A stretch of 64,000 nt of DNA from Owenia fusiformis (Eukaryota > Annelida > Polychaeta > Sabellida > Oweniidae): the NCBI GenBank assembly GCA_903813345.2, contig CAIIXF020000005.1, positions 32,675,375 to 32,739,374 on the forward strand, written 5' to 3'. Below the pieces are notes generated by a model, which was not told the DNA's origin, did no database searches, and saw only the letters and a program-made list of their open reading frames with translations. Below, piece after piece: positions 1 through 11,940 of the stretch; the first letter of the stretch is position 1, and every line of letters starts with the position of its first letter. The position numbers and the translations under genes are program-made.

Positions 1-387
1 AAAATTGTTTCAATTTTAGAATATTTTTGGCTCATGTCATTCCTTGTCATGCCTATATTCTAAAAATCACAAAAGTGCATACTTTATTCATGGAAAATAA
101 AAGATTTTTACAATAATGTATCATTTTTTTATAAGAATGGTTACCATTCTTATTATTTGGGAGAATTTAAACATTTTTCATCCATTTTTGAATTTTGAAT
201 CATAATAACTTCACCAATTTATAACATATTGTGAATCTTTTTGGAGATATTGTATTTGAGATTGTAAGGAATAGATTGGTAGGTAAAGTATGCACGTTGC
301 TTGTAATTTTGTCACCTCCTATAGATCTGATTCTGCCTTTAATTGCAATACAATTGCTTGACACATATGTGTGTCTTATTGTTTTAG
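1..387. other. Intron or upstream sequence of CCDC146, no coding exon seen
   Basis: AT-rich sequence that ends in a good 3' splice site (pyrimidine-rich stretch then TTTTAG at 382-387). It is most simply the intron before the first visible exon of CCDC146. I could not find another exon in it. Confidence 0.6.
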
Positions 388-3300
388 GAAATTGAGAAGA
401 AGATAGAAGAGCTGCAACAGACATGTGCAGACATGAGGAAAGAGATTGGTCAGCGCCAACTTGAGGCTAAGAACCTACGTGAAGACCTGGAAATGAGGAA
501 GAGGCAATACACCAATGATAACAAAGAATATGAGAAAATCACCTTTGAACTTGAGAAGCTCAAGGTAATTACCATTGCACCAAAGTATTTCAATGTATGT
601 AGGTGCAGTCTTGTGGATTTTCTTTGTGGTTAGATAGTGAAACATTTTGATGAAAGTGGAAGCGAGAACAAATGTCAATACACATTTTGTTCTCCCAATA
701 TTATTACAGTACTTAGATATCATAAGAAGACACTGTTCTCTCATTAGGCATTCAAAATTGACGAATGTTCTGTCAGGAGGCCAACTCTAAAAATGATGGC
801 AGATGAAAAATCATATTTAGAAAACACAACTTTATTATTGTTTTCAGGTTATGTTCTTGTATAACGATCTGTACAAAATTGTTCATTCTTGATGACCTTT
901 AAAACTTAAACCTAGCTTTAGAGAGACCAAATGAAAAACCCAAAAATGTGAGATTACATGAAGCCAAAACAACCTAGTCTACCAGGCAAAATATTTCAAA
1001 AATGCAATATACGTCAGTAATAATTATATGTGTTTGATGTACTAAGTGTTAGTGGGGTCACCGTGAACCTCATTTGCACAGTTTGCCTAATTTAATGATG
1101 CCTACAAACATCTTTCGGCACATTTAGAATAATTGAAGTCATAAGTCATTACAAGACTTTTCTGAATTTTACATTCTTACTTGGTGGAGATTCGTGACTT
1201 TGAGGACCAGTGCTTTAACCCCTGATATTGAAATTGTTCTTTCTTCGACATTTCCCCTCCACATTTGTCCTCCTCATTTTTAGTCTGTACAGGACAATAC
1301 TGATTAAATGTTTTTAAAAAGTCTAAAAGTAGCTAGATTAATGTGGTCATTCCCACAGGCATTTCTAATTGGCAAATGCCTGCATTTGGACAGTTTGTAT
1401 GTTTTCTTAAGATAAACTGCATCCCAACCAACTCTAATTGGGAAGATCATGTAAAATGCATCAAAATTACTGCAAAGAAAGTATCTTTTAAGGGTCAATG
1501 CACACTGGTATGATTTTGATCTTTGTGGAGATTTTGATGAGGCACTAAGTGGGCCATAGTGGCTAGACCTTTAGTGTACAGAGAATGCTTTGCTTCAGGC
1601 CCGTAGCCAGGGGGTTCCAAAATTTCTTTCAAAATCATGCAGTTTTCACCATTCTGCCGATTTTTTTAGGATTTTTGGCCAAATTTGCCAAAGTGAACCC
1701 CCCCCTAGAATTTTTTGGAAAAGTGAACCCCCCCCCTTGGAAAATTCTGGCTATGGGCCTGTGCTTCTATATATTGACTCCGTGATAATAACTCATTCCC
1801 TTTATAATGCCTTGTACTTGTGATGCCTTCACCATTGCCAAAAATATGTGGCTTTCCAAAATAAAAACATATGATGTCAGTGAGTAAGTCAGCTGTGATC
1901 AATTTATACACATTAGCTTGTAGGTGATACCATAAAAGACCCCCTCAAACCTACTAATGACAGAACAACAACTAATTGCTCACTCAAAAAGCTGTCTGTT
2001 GAAACAATTCAACCCTAGTTGCTTCAAATTGTATTCTGAAAGTCATTTTTTAAATATTTTAGCAAGTTCAAGTTCATACCGTTGGTTCCTCCATTTATAT
2101 TTATTTGGCTTGAATGAGAAAATGTACTGAGTGCTCCTCCAGTAAGATTGTTCACTTCTTTTGTTTTACCCAAAGTTTGCTACTGTATTATGTGTTGATT
2201 TATGTTTTAAGTACTGTATTAACTTAGCCAATGCACATCAGTATCCAGCTTTTTCCAAGAGGGGTTCACTTTTCAAAAAATCCAGGGGGTTCACATTTGA
2301 AAATTTTGGCCCAAAATCACTTGAAAAAATGCTCAAAATGGTGAAAAACTGCATGATTTCGAAAGGATTTCCCTCCCCCTAGTTACAGGCCTAGCTGTAC
2401 TTATCAGATTTGTACAAGTGGTTCAATTTTTATAGTTGAAATATTTACATATGATTTGTTTTGATTTGAAAACTTTATTTAATTTGCTTAAAAAGTATAT
2501 GCATTTACATGAATCTTCACCTTTTATTGAACATGAGGCTAAAATGACAATTCATTCATCTTGAGACCCCGTTTAATAAACCCCCTCCCTCAGATCTGCC
2601 AACACTTGAGTATTAGGTACTAATTTGATAAATGATCTTTACTTCTAAAATGGATGAAATTTTTGTCACCAGTGTGTCGCAGAAAGTATACTTGATTAGA
2701 AATGCTGTTACTTTTTCAGGGTGACCTTGTTTTAGTGAATCAGATCCCAAACCAGATTGCCAAAGATACAGACAAGCTTGCCAGACAGAAAAAGTAAGTC
2801 TACACTTTCTATATATCAATTTGACGTAACTCAAGCCTGAGGTTAAGTGAACTATAAGATGAATGCATGTAAGAGATGTTTGTAATAAATCCAATAAATT
2901 GCCATATCCATATGATATCTGAACTGCGAGGCAGTTGTTTGTGAATTTTTAAAGTTCAATTGTTCTTATTTCAAATGTACATACATGAATATGTTTTTCT
3001 TAGTATGGGGAAATTGTAACGTACCTTTTGCTTGGTCAAATGTATGAATAAGTAGGAATGGATGACCGATAACAACATTTTATTGTTAATAAATTTAATT
3101 CTCGAAATAACCATTTGACCCAATATGGCCTTTCAACATCTCATTTAGCAAAGTTCAAAGAGAAGTCATAACCTTTGATTTGTAGGCTACCCCTAAGATG
3201 ATAAACATAATGTTTCTAGAAAAATCACCTGAAATCACTAACCATTGCATGAGGAAAAATTTGTCTAATTTTTCTTAGATCCATTTTAGGATCCATGAAA

Positions 3301-6300
3301 ACATGACTAGCCTGCCCTTAATAAGATGACTGCTTTTTTCTTTTTTATACTGATTCTATCTTAGTTATGCAAAAGTGGGTTTATTTAGTTTAAAATATTT
3401 TCATATCATTTCAGTGAAACAGACAAAAATCGTAAAAAGCTAGATGAGGAGCATAAAGACCTTCACACAGCAATCCAGAGCATTGAGAGCAAGCGTCAGG
3501 AGTTGCAAGAGGAGAAGTTTGAACTTGACACTGAAGTGGACAAGCAAAGGTCCATACTGGAGGAAAAGGAACGGGAGTTTGATGTTTTAATGAAAGACTT
3601 TGAGTATGCCAAAGAGCAGGAAGCTGTATTGATGGGAGACAGGTACTTTATTATCTCAACTAATTAAGGGATATAGTGAAGCCCTCCATCTGCTAGCTCA
3701 TCTATGGCTTTATTTTTAAGCCAAAATATATGAGGCAGTGTATAAGTTTATATGTTTTAAGGCATCTGTCAGTTCCATTTGGGAAATAACTCAAATACTT
3801 ATACACACATTTTCTCCATATTCGTTGGAAAGATGTATTGAACCAAAAAATTAGTATTACTAAAAAACTAAGCAATTGAGTTATTTATGTACAATTTATT
3901 TCCAGGGCAACACTAGATCTTAATTTAAGACACATTCATCTCGAGAAAAAAACAAATCATGACATTCACTCAAGAAAATTAAGAGAGAAAGATCGTGATT
4001 TAAGGACATTGAAAAAAACTGAGCTTCAACTTAAGGTTTCACTGGATGCCCTAGCTCATCAACAACAAATATATGATAAGGCAAAAGGTCAGGTGGATGC
4101 ACTTCCCAAAGATGATGGCACATTACAACATAAACGTGCTGAGTTACAGAGAGAGGTTGATACAACTAAAAGAGGACTTCAGCAACAGGTAAATTGTGAC
4201 TCATAGGGAAGGCAAATATAAAATGTTGGCACTAATCTAAGGGATAGATGGGAGTCAACTGTTTGAAGTCAATGGTTTGCTTACAACTCTGTTTATATTT
4301 TCTGATAAAATGAATTTTGATACCTATCAGAAATTAATTTTATTTAATAATATGCAGAAAAGTCCAAATTCATAAGAATTAAAAAAAGGCCGCATTTCTA
4401 AGTGAGATATTTATAACTGGGTGCCTCCATTTTTTAGAATGCAGAGAATGAATGATCAATGGAGTAACATTTTGTATGACATTTAGCAGTACGACTGATT
4501 AGTAGACTCTAAATCTGTTGTTCTTTGTGTTTCAAAACTGCAGCAGTGACCTCTTTAAATAAAGTGTGTTGTTCTTTATGTTTCAGAACTCTTTGACTGC
4601 AGTAGAACAGGTGAAGGTAGAACAAAGTGTAGCAGAGGAAGAGCGCCTCTTGTATGACCAAAGTGATCTCAGAATTGAAGTTGTGGAACTTACAAGGCTA
4701 GCTGCTATAAAGGTATCAGCTAATTATAAGCCAGTCAATGTTTTCATTAGCCTGGCTGATTAGTTGCCAGCCAAATTTTGCATTAGGCAGATATGCTGAT
4801 CAATGTTTTAATTAGGCTGATTCTAAGGCAATCGATATCTTCTTTAGGCTGATTATAAGCCAATCAATATCTTCTCAAGGCTGATTATAAGCCAATTGAT
4901 GTTTCCTTTAGGCTGATTATAAGTCCGTCAATATTTTCATTAGGCTGATTATATACCAATTAATCTTTTCAATAGGCTGATTTGCCAGTCAATGTTCCCA
5001 TTAGGACAATTATAAGCTTATCAATGTTTATTCCTCTTTATAGGCTGATGAGAGGGAGCAGAAGGCAAGGGACTTCATGCGTGCAGAGATGAGATACCAT
5101 AGGGCGGTGGAAGACCTCAAAACAAAACAATTGCAGATACAGGACCACCAAAAAAAATTTCAAGAAATGCAAACAAAGTGAGTCTGTTGTTCCCTGTATT
5201 TTATTTCATCTGGGTTTGTATGATACGATGATAAGAAGCCATGTCTGTTTTCATCATCTGACATTCACCTTTCCCATAATATATTACAACTTAATATCAC
5301 AACTATCTGCTGGGTATACAACAATCTATGGGTATCAGTATATCTCAACTATTACCCAAGTTACTATGTATATCTGCTTTAATGCTAATGTTGTTCATTG
5401 TAGATTGAAGGAGTTTGCTAAGATGTATGATGTGATCAAGAATGAGAGAAACAAATGTGTCAATCTTATACAGACCAGTACACAGAAGGCTGCAGAAATG
5501 AGAGAGAAAATAAAAATATTACATAATGAAATAGAAATTTTAAGAACTGCAGCTTCAACTAAAGAAAAGTAAGTGTGATGTTGATAAGCCATTGGGCAGG
5601 ATATTATAGAATAAATTGAAAGTTGATGTTCACTGGAAATTTATAAGATCCTCAAAGATGGCATCTTTTGACGTCAAAGGTGTTATGGCATGAAGTTGAG
5701 GCAATCAAAACCTTGTCAATCAAGATGCCAACATGGTTGTCTACATTTCAACATTTCTCAGGAAAAAATTCTTGAACTTTCCTAAGTAGATTCAAAGGAT
5801 GAATAAAATGGCTGTAACTTACTTGAAAGGGGGATTAATTCATAGTAAAAAACTACTTATAAACTTATATATATATAAGTTGGTTGTATAAGTCTATACA
5901 ACCAAGATTCACACACAGGTTCAAATCAAAATCAAATCAAACTCAGTTACCAACTAGAGGAAACCATTGAATGATTTGCTATATTTACCAAAATAAAATA
6001 ACATTTTAACAAAGTGAAATTACAAATATGAAAATTGATCTTTTTAGGCAACTGCAGAAACAGCGACTTAAGCATGTAAACAGTTTGGTAGTGAAAGACA
6101 GTGTTCGTAATGAAGTGGGTAAACAGAGACAGATAATTGGTGAAATGAAAGAGAAGCAGGAACAGCAGAACATGGACATAAAGAAGCTGAACATGATGAT
6201 CAATCAGGCAGAGGAACACATGGTCTCACTAAGGAAGAGATATGAGACTGCTGTACAGAACAGGAATGACAGGTACCTACACTTGCCTTGTATTATTATG

Positions 6301-9030
6301 TAGAATGACAGGTACCTACATGTGCCTTGTATTATACATATAGCAAGAATGACAGGTACCTACACTTACCTTGTATTATATACAGAATGACAGGCACCTG
6401 TACTTCTTTTGTGTATATACAGTACCATCTTTTACATTCCTGCTAGCTTAAAATATCTAAATTGAAGATTCATTTGGAGTTTCGCCCACAATGATCTTAT
6501 GTGTTGTAATATGTGTAGTACTGTCCATTTGTAAGTCAACAAACCAAAAAATAGTAGTGACATAATATTTTTGTTACATTTTGTCACATTGTGGCTTGTA
6601 TTTTCATTTTTTCATTTTAAATTAAGAAAGAATGTTGAGTAATGTTTAATTTACTTCCAGGGGTATTGAGCTTATAGAGAGGAATGAAGAGGTCTGCATA
6701 TTCTATGAGAAAGTCAACATTCAAGGTGAGCACTTGACTTGTAGATCTTGCCTTTCTCTTATCGATTCTATTATGATTATATACACATACACTGTACATG
6801 TACATTACACACATTATAAAGCTCATGAAAAGTTTGAACATATTGTTTATTCAACCAAACATTGTTTGACTTCAAATATAGTTTGAGACATTTTTCAGTG
6901 AACTTTCTGAAACTTCAGAAAAAAGTCGCACTCTTAATTTTCAAATATTTAGATTTCTCTCCATTTTAGCAGTAAAAGGTTAGACTTTCAAGAGAGTCAT
7001 TCATATTTTCAGACCAAATGATTCGCAATGGCGATGTTGAGATGCAGGCTCGTGAAGAAGCCATCCGCTTCCTAAAAATGCAAATGGCTGAAGAAAAACG
7101 TGAAATTGATTTATTAAAGAAAAATATGCCAAATAAACTGAGCTTGGATTCTGAGTTGGTAACTCTCCAAATCCAGCTGTCCCAATGTCAGGACAGAATG
7201 CTCTTGTTGGAGAAGCAGTTGGAGAATCCAGCTGATGAAAAGAGATGTCGCTATGTCGAGGGGAATGATGCATCCCCTGCAGAACTGCAAACTAAAATAG
7301 AGCAGGTAAGTGTGTATATTATAATATACAAGAACTTGTAGTGAAAGTGGAAATACTTCTACCTGTGTGTTCCTTTATACACGTAACTGCACAGTGCAAT
7401 TACTAATCTTCAGTAATTAGTTAACTGTGTTGTGTTCCTTTATAAAGAAATATTAATCCTTTAATTTGACTTTCATTAATTTGAATTATCTTAGGACATG
7501 ATTAAGGCAATATTAAAATGTTTCTTGCTATTGTTGTAGCTTGAGACAAGACTATCCGAGAAGGAAGAGAATCTCCTAGAGAAAGATCTGATATTCTCAC
7601 AAGTGACCCGACTCTCTGAGAGGGTGAAGAACAAGGCCTCAAGTGGCAAGGAAGACACTCTTACATTAGCTAAGAAGGTATAATGATCATATTCTACAAC
7701 TATATACTGACTATATTGTAACAACAGTGGGGCAAACATTGATCATTTTGCATTAGGATATGATTTTTATCTGAAGTTTAAGAATAATTCAGGCTAAAGC
7801 AACTGCAACAGAGTCCAGATTTTCATAAGACAATGTAACTGAGACTAAGAATGTAATAAGAGTCAAAAGTTATTATTAAAGTCTATTACAACGCAGAGAG
7901 TGTTTTTGTAACAGAAGTGTATATTATACTAGAGTACCTAAACTTAATGCTCTATTCCCCTTCTTCTTCCAGGTGAATGATCTACAAGCCAAAATTAAAG
8001 AGGTTACCAGAAAGATGATGGCTATGGTATCTGAACTCTCAATGAACCAAGCACAAGCAATGAAGTTGCAACAACAAGTCAAGGTACATGTGATACATGG
8101 AAAAATCTTAAAAAGTGTGATCTTCACTTATATATAATTATCCCCTTATGATTCCAATAAATATATTTTGTTATGTCACCACCACAAGTGGCGACATATT
8201 GTTATAGTGGACGACAGTGTATGGCATTTGGTGTTCAGCGGCCAGTGTCTGTAACAAATGGCGGGTAGTGACATTTTGCATGTTAGTGACTTTTTTAGGA
8301 TTTGCTACTCCGTGGAGTTGCCATTGTTCTAGTACATAGGACTGCTTGTATAGTGGCTTGGATTTCAGTTGATAACATTAGGTTGTATTCTGATGTTTTA
8401 GGAAGCCGAGGGAGAAGTTGAGCAATGCTATATGCGTATGGAGAAGGGAGAGGCCCCTAGTGAAGAAATTGAACGAAGCTGGCTGAAGATGTTACGTGAT
8501 GAAGAACGAAGGATGAGAGACAAAAATGAGGCCCAAATGGTATGTTAAGTTACATTATACCAGTACTGTACCTGTGCATGCAAAAGTGCTTCTATTCACC
8601 ATGTTTCCTGATGCAGCATCAACCAAATGGTTTGAATCTGTAAATAATTCCAAATATCAATGATGAAATGAAAAAAATTTAAAAATACCAAATAATATTT
8701 TAACTTGCCAGATACAATGGTATTGTTTAAAAAACCATGGAATATACCTTTAAATGTTCAGAAGGGGAGTAGGGGGAGTCATTTGAAATGTTCCATAAAT
8801 CATGTGGTATAACTTATTATTTTCAGGCTGTTGATGAGGCAGAGCAATATCAAATAACTGGGGGTATTTCCACTACGGCTGAGCCTCGTCCCAATGCTTA
8901 CATTCCCGATGATGACAGCGAGCTACCAATCCCTCGACCCTATGGCTCCCATGCCCCATTCAAGCCACAAGAGCAAGGATCAACAATGCGCCACATACGC
9001 AAACCTGTACCTAAACCCATTGAGATATAA
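388..9030 (+). CDS. CCDC146: CCDC146 (coiled-coil domain protein 146), C-terminal ~786 residues, 14 exons, 5' end outside window
   Basis: Exons by splice signal and frame: 388-564, 2720-2793, 3415-3642, 3906-4188, 4587-4712, 5044-5177, 5404-5568, 6048-6272, 6661-6725, 7013-7305, 7540-7677, 7973-8083, 8402-8539, 8827-9030 (stop TAA 9028-9030). Phases agree at every junction and give 786 residues. Human CCDC146 is about 955, so roughly 170 N-terminal residues lie upstream. Almost the whole product is charged heptad-like coiled coil rich in K, E, Q and R. The non-coiled tail ([30 protein letters not shown], final PIEI) matches the conserved CCDC146 C-terminus as I remember it. Known of the family: a centriolar and axonemal microtubule-associated protein needed for the sperm flagellum; the Chlamydomonas homologue is MBO2. 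Two introns hold tandem repeats that copy splice sites (see findings). No enzymatic motif is visible. The identification rests on recall, not a search. Confidence 0.9.
1596..1761. mobile_element. Small MITE with CAGGCCCGTAGCCAG termini
   Basis: The left end CAGGCCCGTAGCCAG and the right end (reverse complement CAGGCCCATAGCCAG) form 15-bp terminal inverted repeats with one mismatch. TGCTT at 1591-1595 is repeated at 1762-1766 as a probable target duplication. It sits in a CCDC146 intron. The interior is rich in GGGTTC and GAACCC runs. Related fragments lie near 2240-2395 and 53866-54046. It has no coding capacity. Confidence 0.75.
2240..2395. mobile_element. Diverged fragment related to the MITE at 1596-1761
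   Basis: Shares GGGGTTCACTTTT, CCAGGGGGTTCAC and the ATGGTGAAAAACTGCATGAT segment (inverted in the first copy), and ends in CCCTAGTTACAGGCCT, a diverged terminus. The left end is unclear. Lies in the same CCDC146 intron. Confidence 0.6.
4713..5043 (+). repeat. Intronic 32-bp minisatellite carrying repeated 3' splice-site-like AG/GCTGAT
   Basis: The intron between CCDC146 exons 4587-4712 and 5044-5177 is built of diverged repeats. AGGCTGAT recurs with its AG at 4814, 4846, 4878, 4910, 4942 and 4974, exactly 32 bp apart. The real acceptor AG at 5042-5043 is followed by the same GCTGAT, which is the start of the exon. More diverged units fill the left end from about 4720. Confidence 0.85.
6264..6400 (+). 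repeat. Tandem repeats of a 5' splice site in a CCDC146 intron
   Basis: GAATGACAG followed by a donor-like sequence occurs at 6264, 6303, 6347 and 6385 (spacing 39, 44 and 38 bp). The first copy is the true exon end (6272) and donor GTACCT. Copies two and three keep GTACCT; the fourth has GCACCT. The spacer sequence (ACTTGCCTTGTATTAT and variants) is repeated as well. Confidence 0.85.
8172..8295 (+). repeat. Dispersed TGTCACCAC hairpin repeat, copy 1
   Basis: Begins TATGTCACCACCACAAGTGG then GACATATTGTTA, followed by a tail with TCTGTAACAAATGGCGGG and GTGACATTTTGCATGTTA. The start folds on itself (TGTCACCAC against GTGGCGACA). Related copies are at 9973, 10128, 10865 and, on the minus strand, near 37196-37315. 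Confidence 0.75.
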
Positions 9031-9245
9031 ATTGGACATTTTTCCAATCATGCAGTACTATTTAATACATGACTCCTCCTACAGTAGTCAGGGATTACAG
9101 TCATTATCCCAGAAGTTCAGGGGTTAAGGAGACTATGGGATATGGTGGCCATTTTTATACATGTCAGTTTTTATTTTTTGTTATAATTCAAGAAATGGAT
9201 CAATTTTGTTGAGTCAATCTACGTTTTTGCTATAGATCCAAAATT

Positions 9246-9251
9246 AATAAA
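9246..9251 (+). terminator. Poly(A) signal AATAAA for CCDC146
   Basis: First AATAAA hexamer downstream of the CCDC146 stop codon, about 216 nt into the presumed 3' UTR. The exact cleavage site cannot be read from sequence. Confidence 0.5.
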
Positions 9252-9320
9252 GCTATAGAATTATGATACAGGGGTCCGTTTTTGGACGCATGACATTGTT
9301 CGTCAAAAAGTAGACAATGG

Positions 9321-9501
9321 TCACTGGCGGATCCAGGAGCCAACAAGGGGGAGCAGATTTTAAGTTCTACCAAATATTTCAGGCCTCTAAAACCGAAGAT
9401 TGGGCCCAAAGTTTGATAATTTGGCCTGAATAAGGCCCAAAAAGGCCAAGTTTTGGCCAAAAGGCCTATTTTTTGAGCCACCCCCCCTGGATCCACCAGT
9501 G
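9321..9501. mobile_element. MITE with CACTGGCGGATCCAGG termini
   Basis: The left end CACTGGCGGATCCAGG pairs with the right end CCTGGATCCACCAGTG, an inverted repeat of about 16 bp with one mismatch. The interior has repeated GGCCCAAA and GGCCAA words and no coding sequence. The end type resembles hAT-like MITEs common in marine invertebrates (inference). I found no convincing target duplication. Confidence 0.7.
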
Positions 9502-9972
9502 ATTGTTTTTGTGGAATCGTAAGATTCAATCTCACCAAAAACGAACCCCAGTGTCTAAGAGAATTATTTTGTTGATATTCTATGTGTCTAGTACATGCAT
9601 AGTGACCATTTTGAGATATAATGGATGGCTGTTTGATGTGTTTTGCTCTGCTTGGCATTGCTGTTATCCAAATGTAGTTGCATTTATCCTGGTCAGAGAA
9701 AAATCAAATTTGGAAGTCAAAGGAATTTCAGGGGTACTTTAAGATACTATACACGCCCATTCCATTGGATTGTTTAAAAAATGTAATATTTGTTGAACAA
9801 CATGAAATACATATGCGTTTACATTGACATGTAACAAAGATGGAACATCACCTATAAACTTGTCCCGCTCAACGGCAAAGTTTGTTATTGCAAAACGTTT
9901 GATATACATGTAAGGAAAATGATGCAATTGATTGTAATATAAAAGTTAATAATATATAGTGTTAATTTATCT

Positions 9973-10255
9973 TATGTCACCACCAGAAGTGCTGTGGTGA
10001 CATATTGTTAGTCTCCACCTTTTTTGTTGACGGGGTTCGGCGGTTGGTGTTTCGCATTTATTGGTCGGAGTTTGCGGGCGTCTTTTACACATGACAAGCG
10101 GTGACATTTTGCATGTTAATGCATTGTTATGTCACTTCAGCAAGTGGTGACATGTTGTTATGGTGTCCAACTTTTTTGCGACTGCGTCCGGCGGTTGGCG
10201 TCTGTAACAAATGGTAGGTGGTGACATTTTGCATGTCAATGCCTTGTTTAAATTG
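9973..10255 (+). repeat. Two adjacent copies of the TGTCACC hairpin repeat
   Basis: Copies start at 9973 and 10128. Both carry the GTGGTGACAT complement of the opening TGTCAC, a CGGCGGTTGG segment and the ending GTGACATTTTGCATGT. The second repeats TCTGTAACAAATGG seen at 8172-8295. They lie in the intergenic gap after CCDC146. No ORF is worth calling. Confidence 0.75.
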
Positions 10256-11120
10256 TTATTAAATAAAAAAATTGTATATAATGTAAATGATGTAAATAGC
10301 AACAATGATGAATATAACATCTTTACTAAAATAACTGCTTTATTTTGTCATTAGTATACATGGTAACACATTAAGGCTGATATCTTCAATATTTCAAAAT
10401 AAATAAGGATGATATTTTTGGCATGCTTTACATCATCTAAATATGAAGATTCCAAATTACAGTCCACTGTATATTTCATTTTAGTTGATGACTGACTACT
10501 GATTTCACGCACTGAGTTTCTGTAAATATTTAGCAGTCATTTTATTTGATCATTCATCAGTTCAAGCTTGTAATATGTAGATGACATATTTTCTTTGAAA
10601 AATGACCTTACTTTCATTCTGCTTCATATATCAAGATTAAACATCCATGTACAGAAAAATTGAAGCACATATACTGACTATTTGAACCCCATGGGCAAAA
10701 TTATTTCGTATTTCTAAACAGTAACCTCAACTTAAATTAGTCACAAATACCTCCTAGCCATACTATATACGAGTACTCGCATATTCTTTCTTGATGCATC
10801 AGTTGATTTTTGCATATATTTGTAGATACAGTCATATACAATTTACATATATTTTTACAGTTTTTATGTCACCAAGACTTGTGGTGTAGAAGTGGTGACA
10901 TATTGTGGTTTATGCTTTATCCATGATTGAGATCTGCTTGTCGGCTTTGTCAAAATCTGGAGTTAAAAGTGACATTCTGGGGGAAATAAATGTTTTGAAA
11001 AGAAACAATTGAAAAAACGCAAAAAGCTCAAACAAAATTATGAAACAAAAATACAAAAACAAAATAAATATTAATTACATCTTATAGATAAATGTAAACT
11101 ATATGGATGTTCATGTATTA
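10256..11120. other. AT-rich intergenic sequence with one short hairpin-repeat fragment
   Basis: No gene seen. A truncated copy of the TGTCACC repeat is at about 10865-10905 (TATGTCACCAAGAC, then GTGGTGACATATTGTGG). The rest is low-complexity AT-rich DNA. Confidence 0.6.
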
Positions 11121-11843
11121 ACTCATTCTAAAAATAAATATTACTTGCTATGTTCAGTTATGTTTTGACTTAGTACTAAATGAGTACTCATTCTTCACTA
11201 AATAAGCACATGGAAATTTGGCACTCATTTTTGAGTACTAATTCCTTATTCTAAATGAGCGCTCTAAAGGCTCTAACTGTATAGAGACAGTTCTGATGGT
11301 ACCGATGTGGTTAATACTATCATTGAAGTAGAACTGAACGTGTTCCAAATCGTCACAGGTCAATGCAAAAACGATAAGCAATCTTCAAAATGCAAACTAT
11401 TTCCAAACAGTTTTCTAGTTTCTGTCGGGTTTTTACAGGAAATATGAGATCGGTAAAGTGACCTTTCTTTGTAAAGTATTTTAGAGCAATTTATAAAAAT
11501 AAATCGGTGGTATTATTTCAATCTAATTTAAAAAGTTAAAGGTAGATTCCCGATACACGTAAATTTCCCCGTTCTAGCCGAGAGAAGATTTAGACTTCCC
11601 TGGCACTTGGGAAACGGACATTTTCAAATAATACTGTTTGCAGGAATAAAACAGTTAACATAAACTTAATTATCGTCAGGCCGCTAAATTTTCACCTTTT
11701 ACTCATTCTAAAAATAAATATTACTTGATATGTTCAGTTACGTTTTGACTTAGTACTAAGTGAGTACTCATCTTCACTAAATAAGCACATGGAAATTTGG
11801 CACTCATTTTTGAGTACTAAGTCCTTATTCTAAATGAGCGCTC
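11121..11843. repeat. Pair of 143-bp direct repeats flanking ~437 bp
   Basis: 11121-11264 and 11701-11843 are nearly identical, both starting ACTCATTCTAAAAATAAATA and ending TAAATGAGCGCTC. They differ by a few substitutions and one indel. The repeat contains inverted GTACTAA/TGAGTACTCA words. The 437-bp interior has no ORF. The arrangement could be a tiny LTR-like (TRIM) unit or a duplicated MITE; TG/CA ends are absent, so an LTR identity is doubtful. It lies just downstream of the sulfotransferase stop. Confidence 0.75.
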
Positions 11844-11940
11844 AGATGGCAAATTATGTCCTCCATAAAAAAAACACCAAGTACATTAAAGCACTTTAAT
11901 TTCATGAATTTTTGTGGTGTATTCTGATACTGAAACAATT

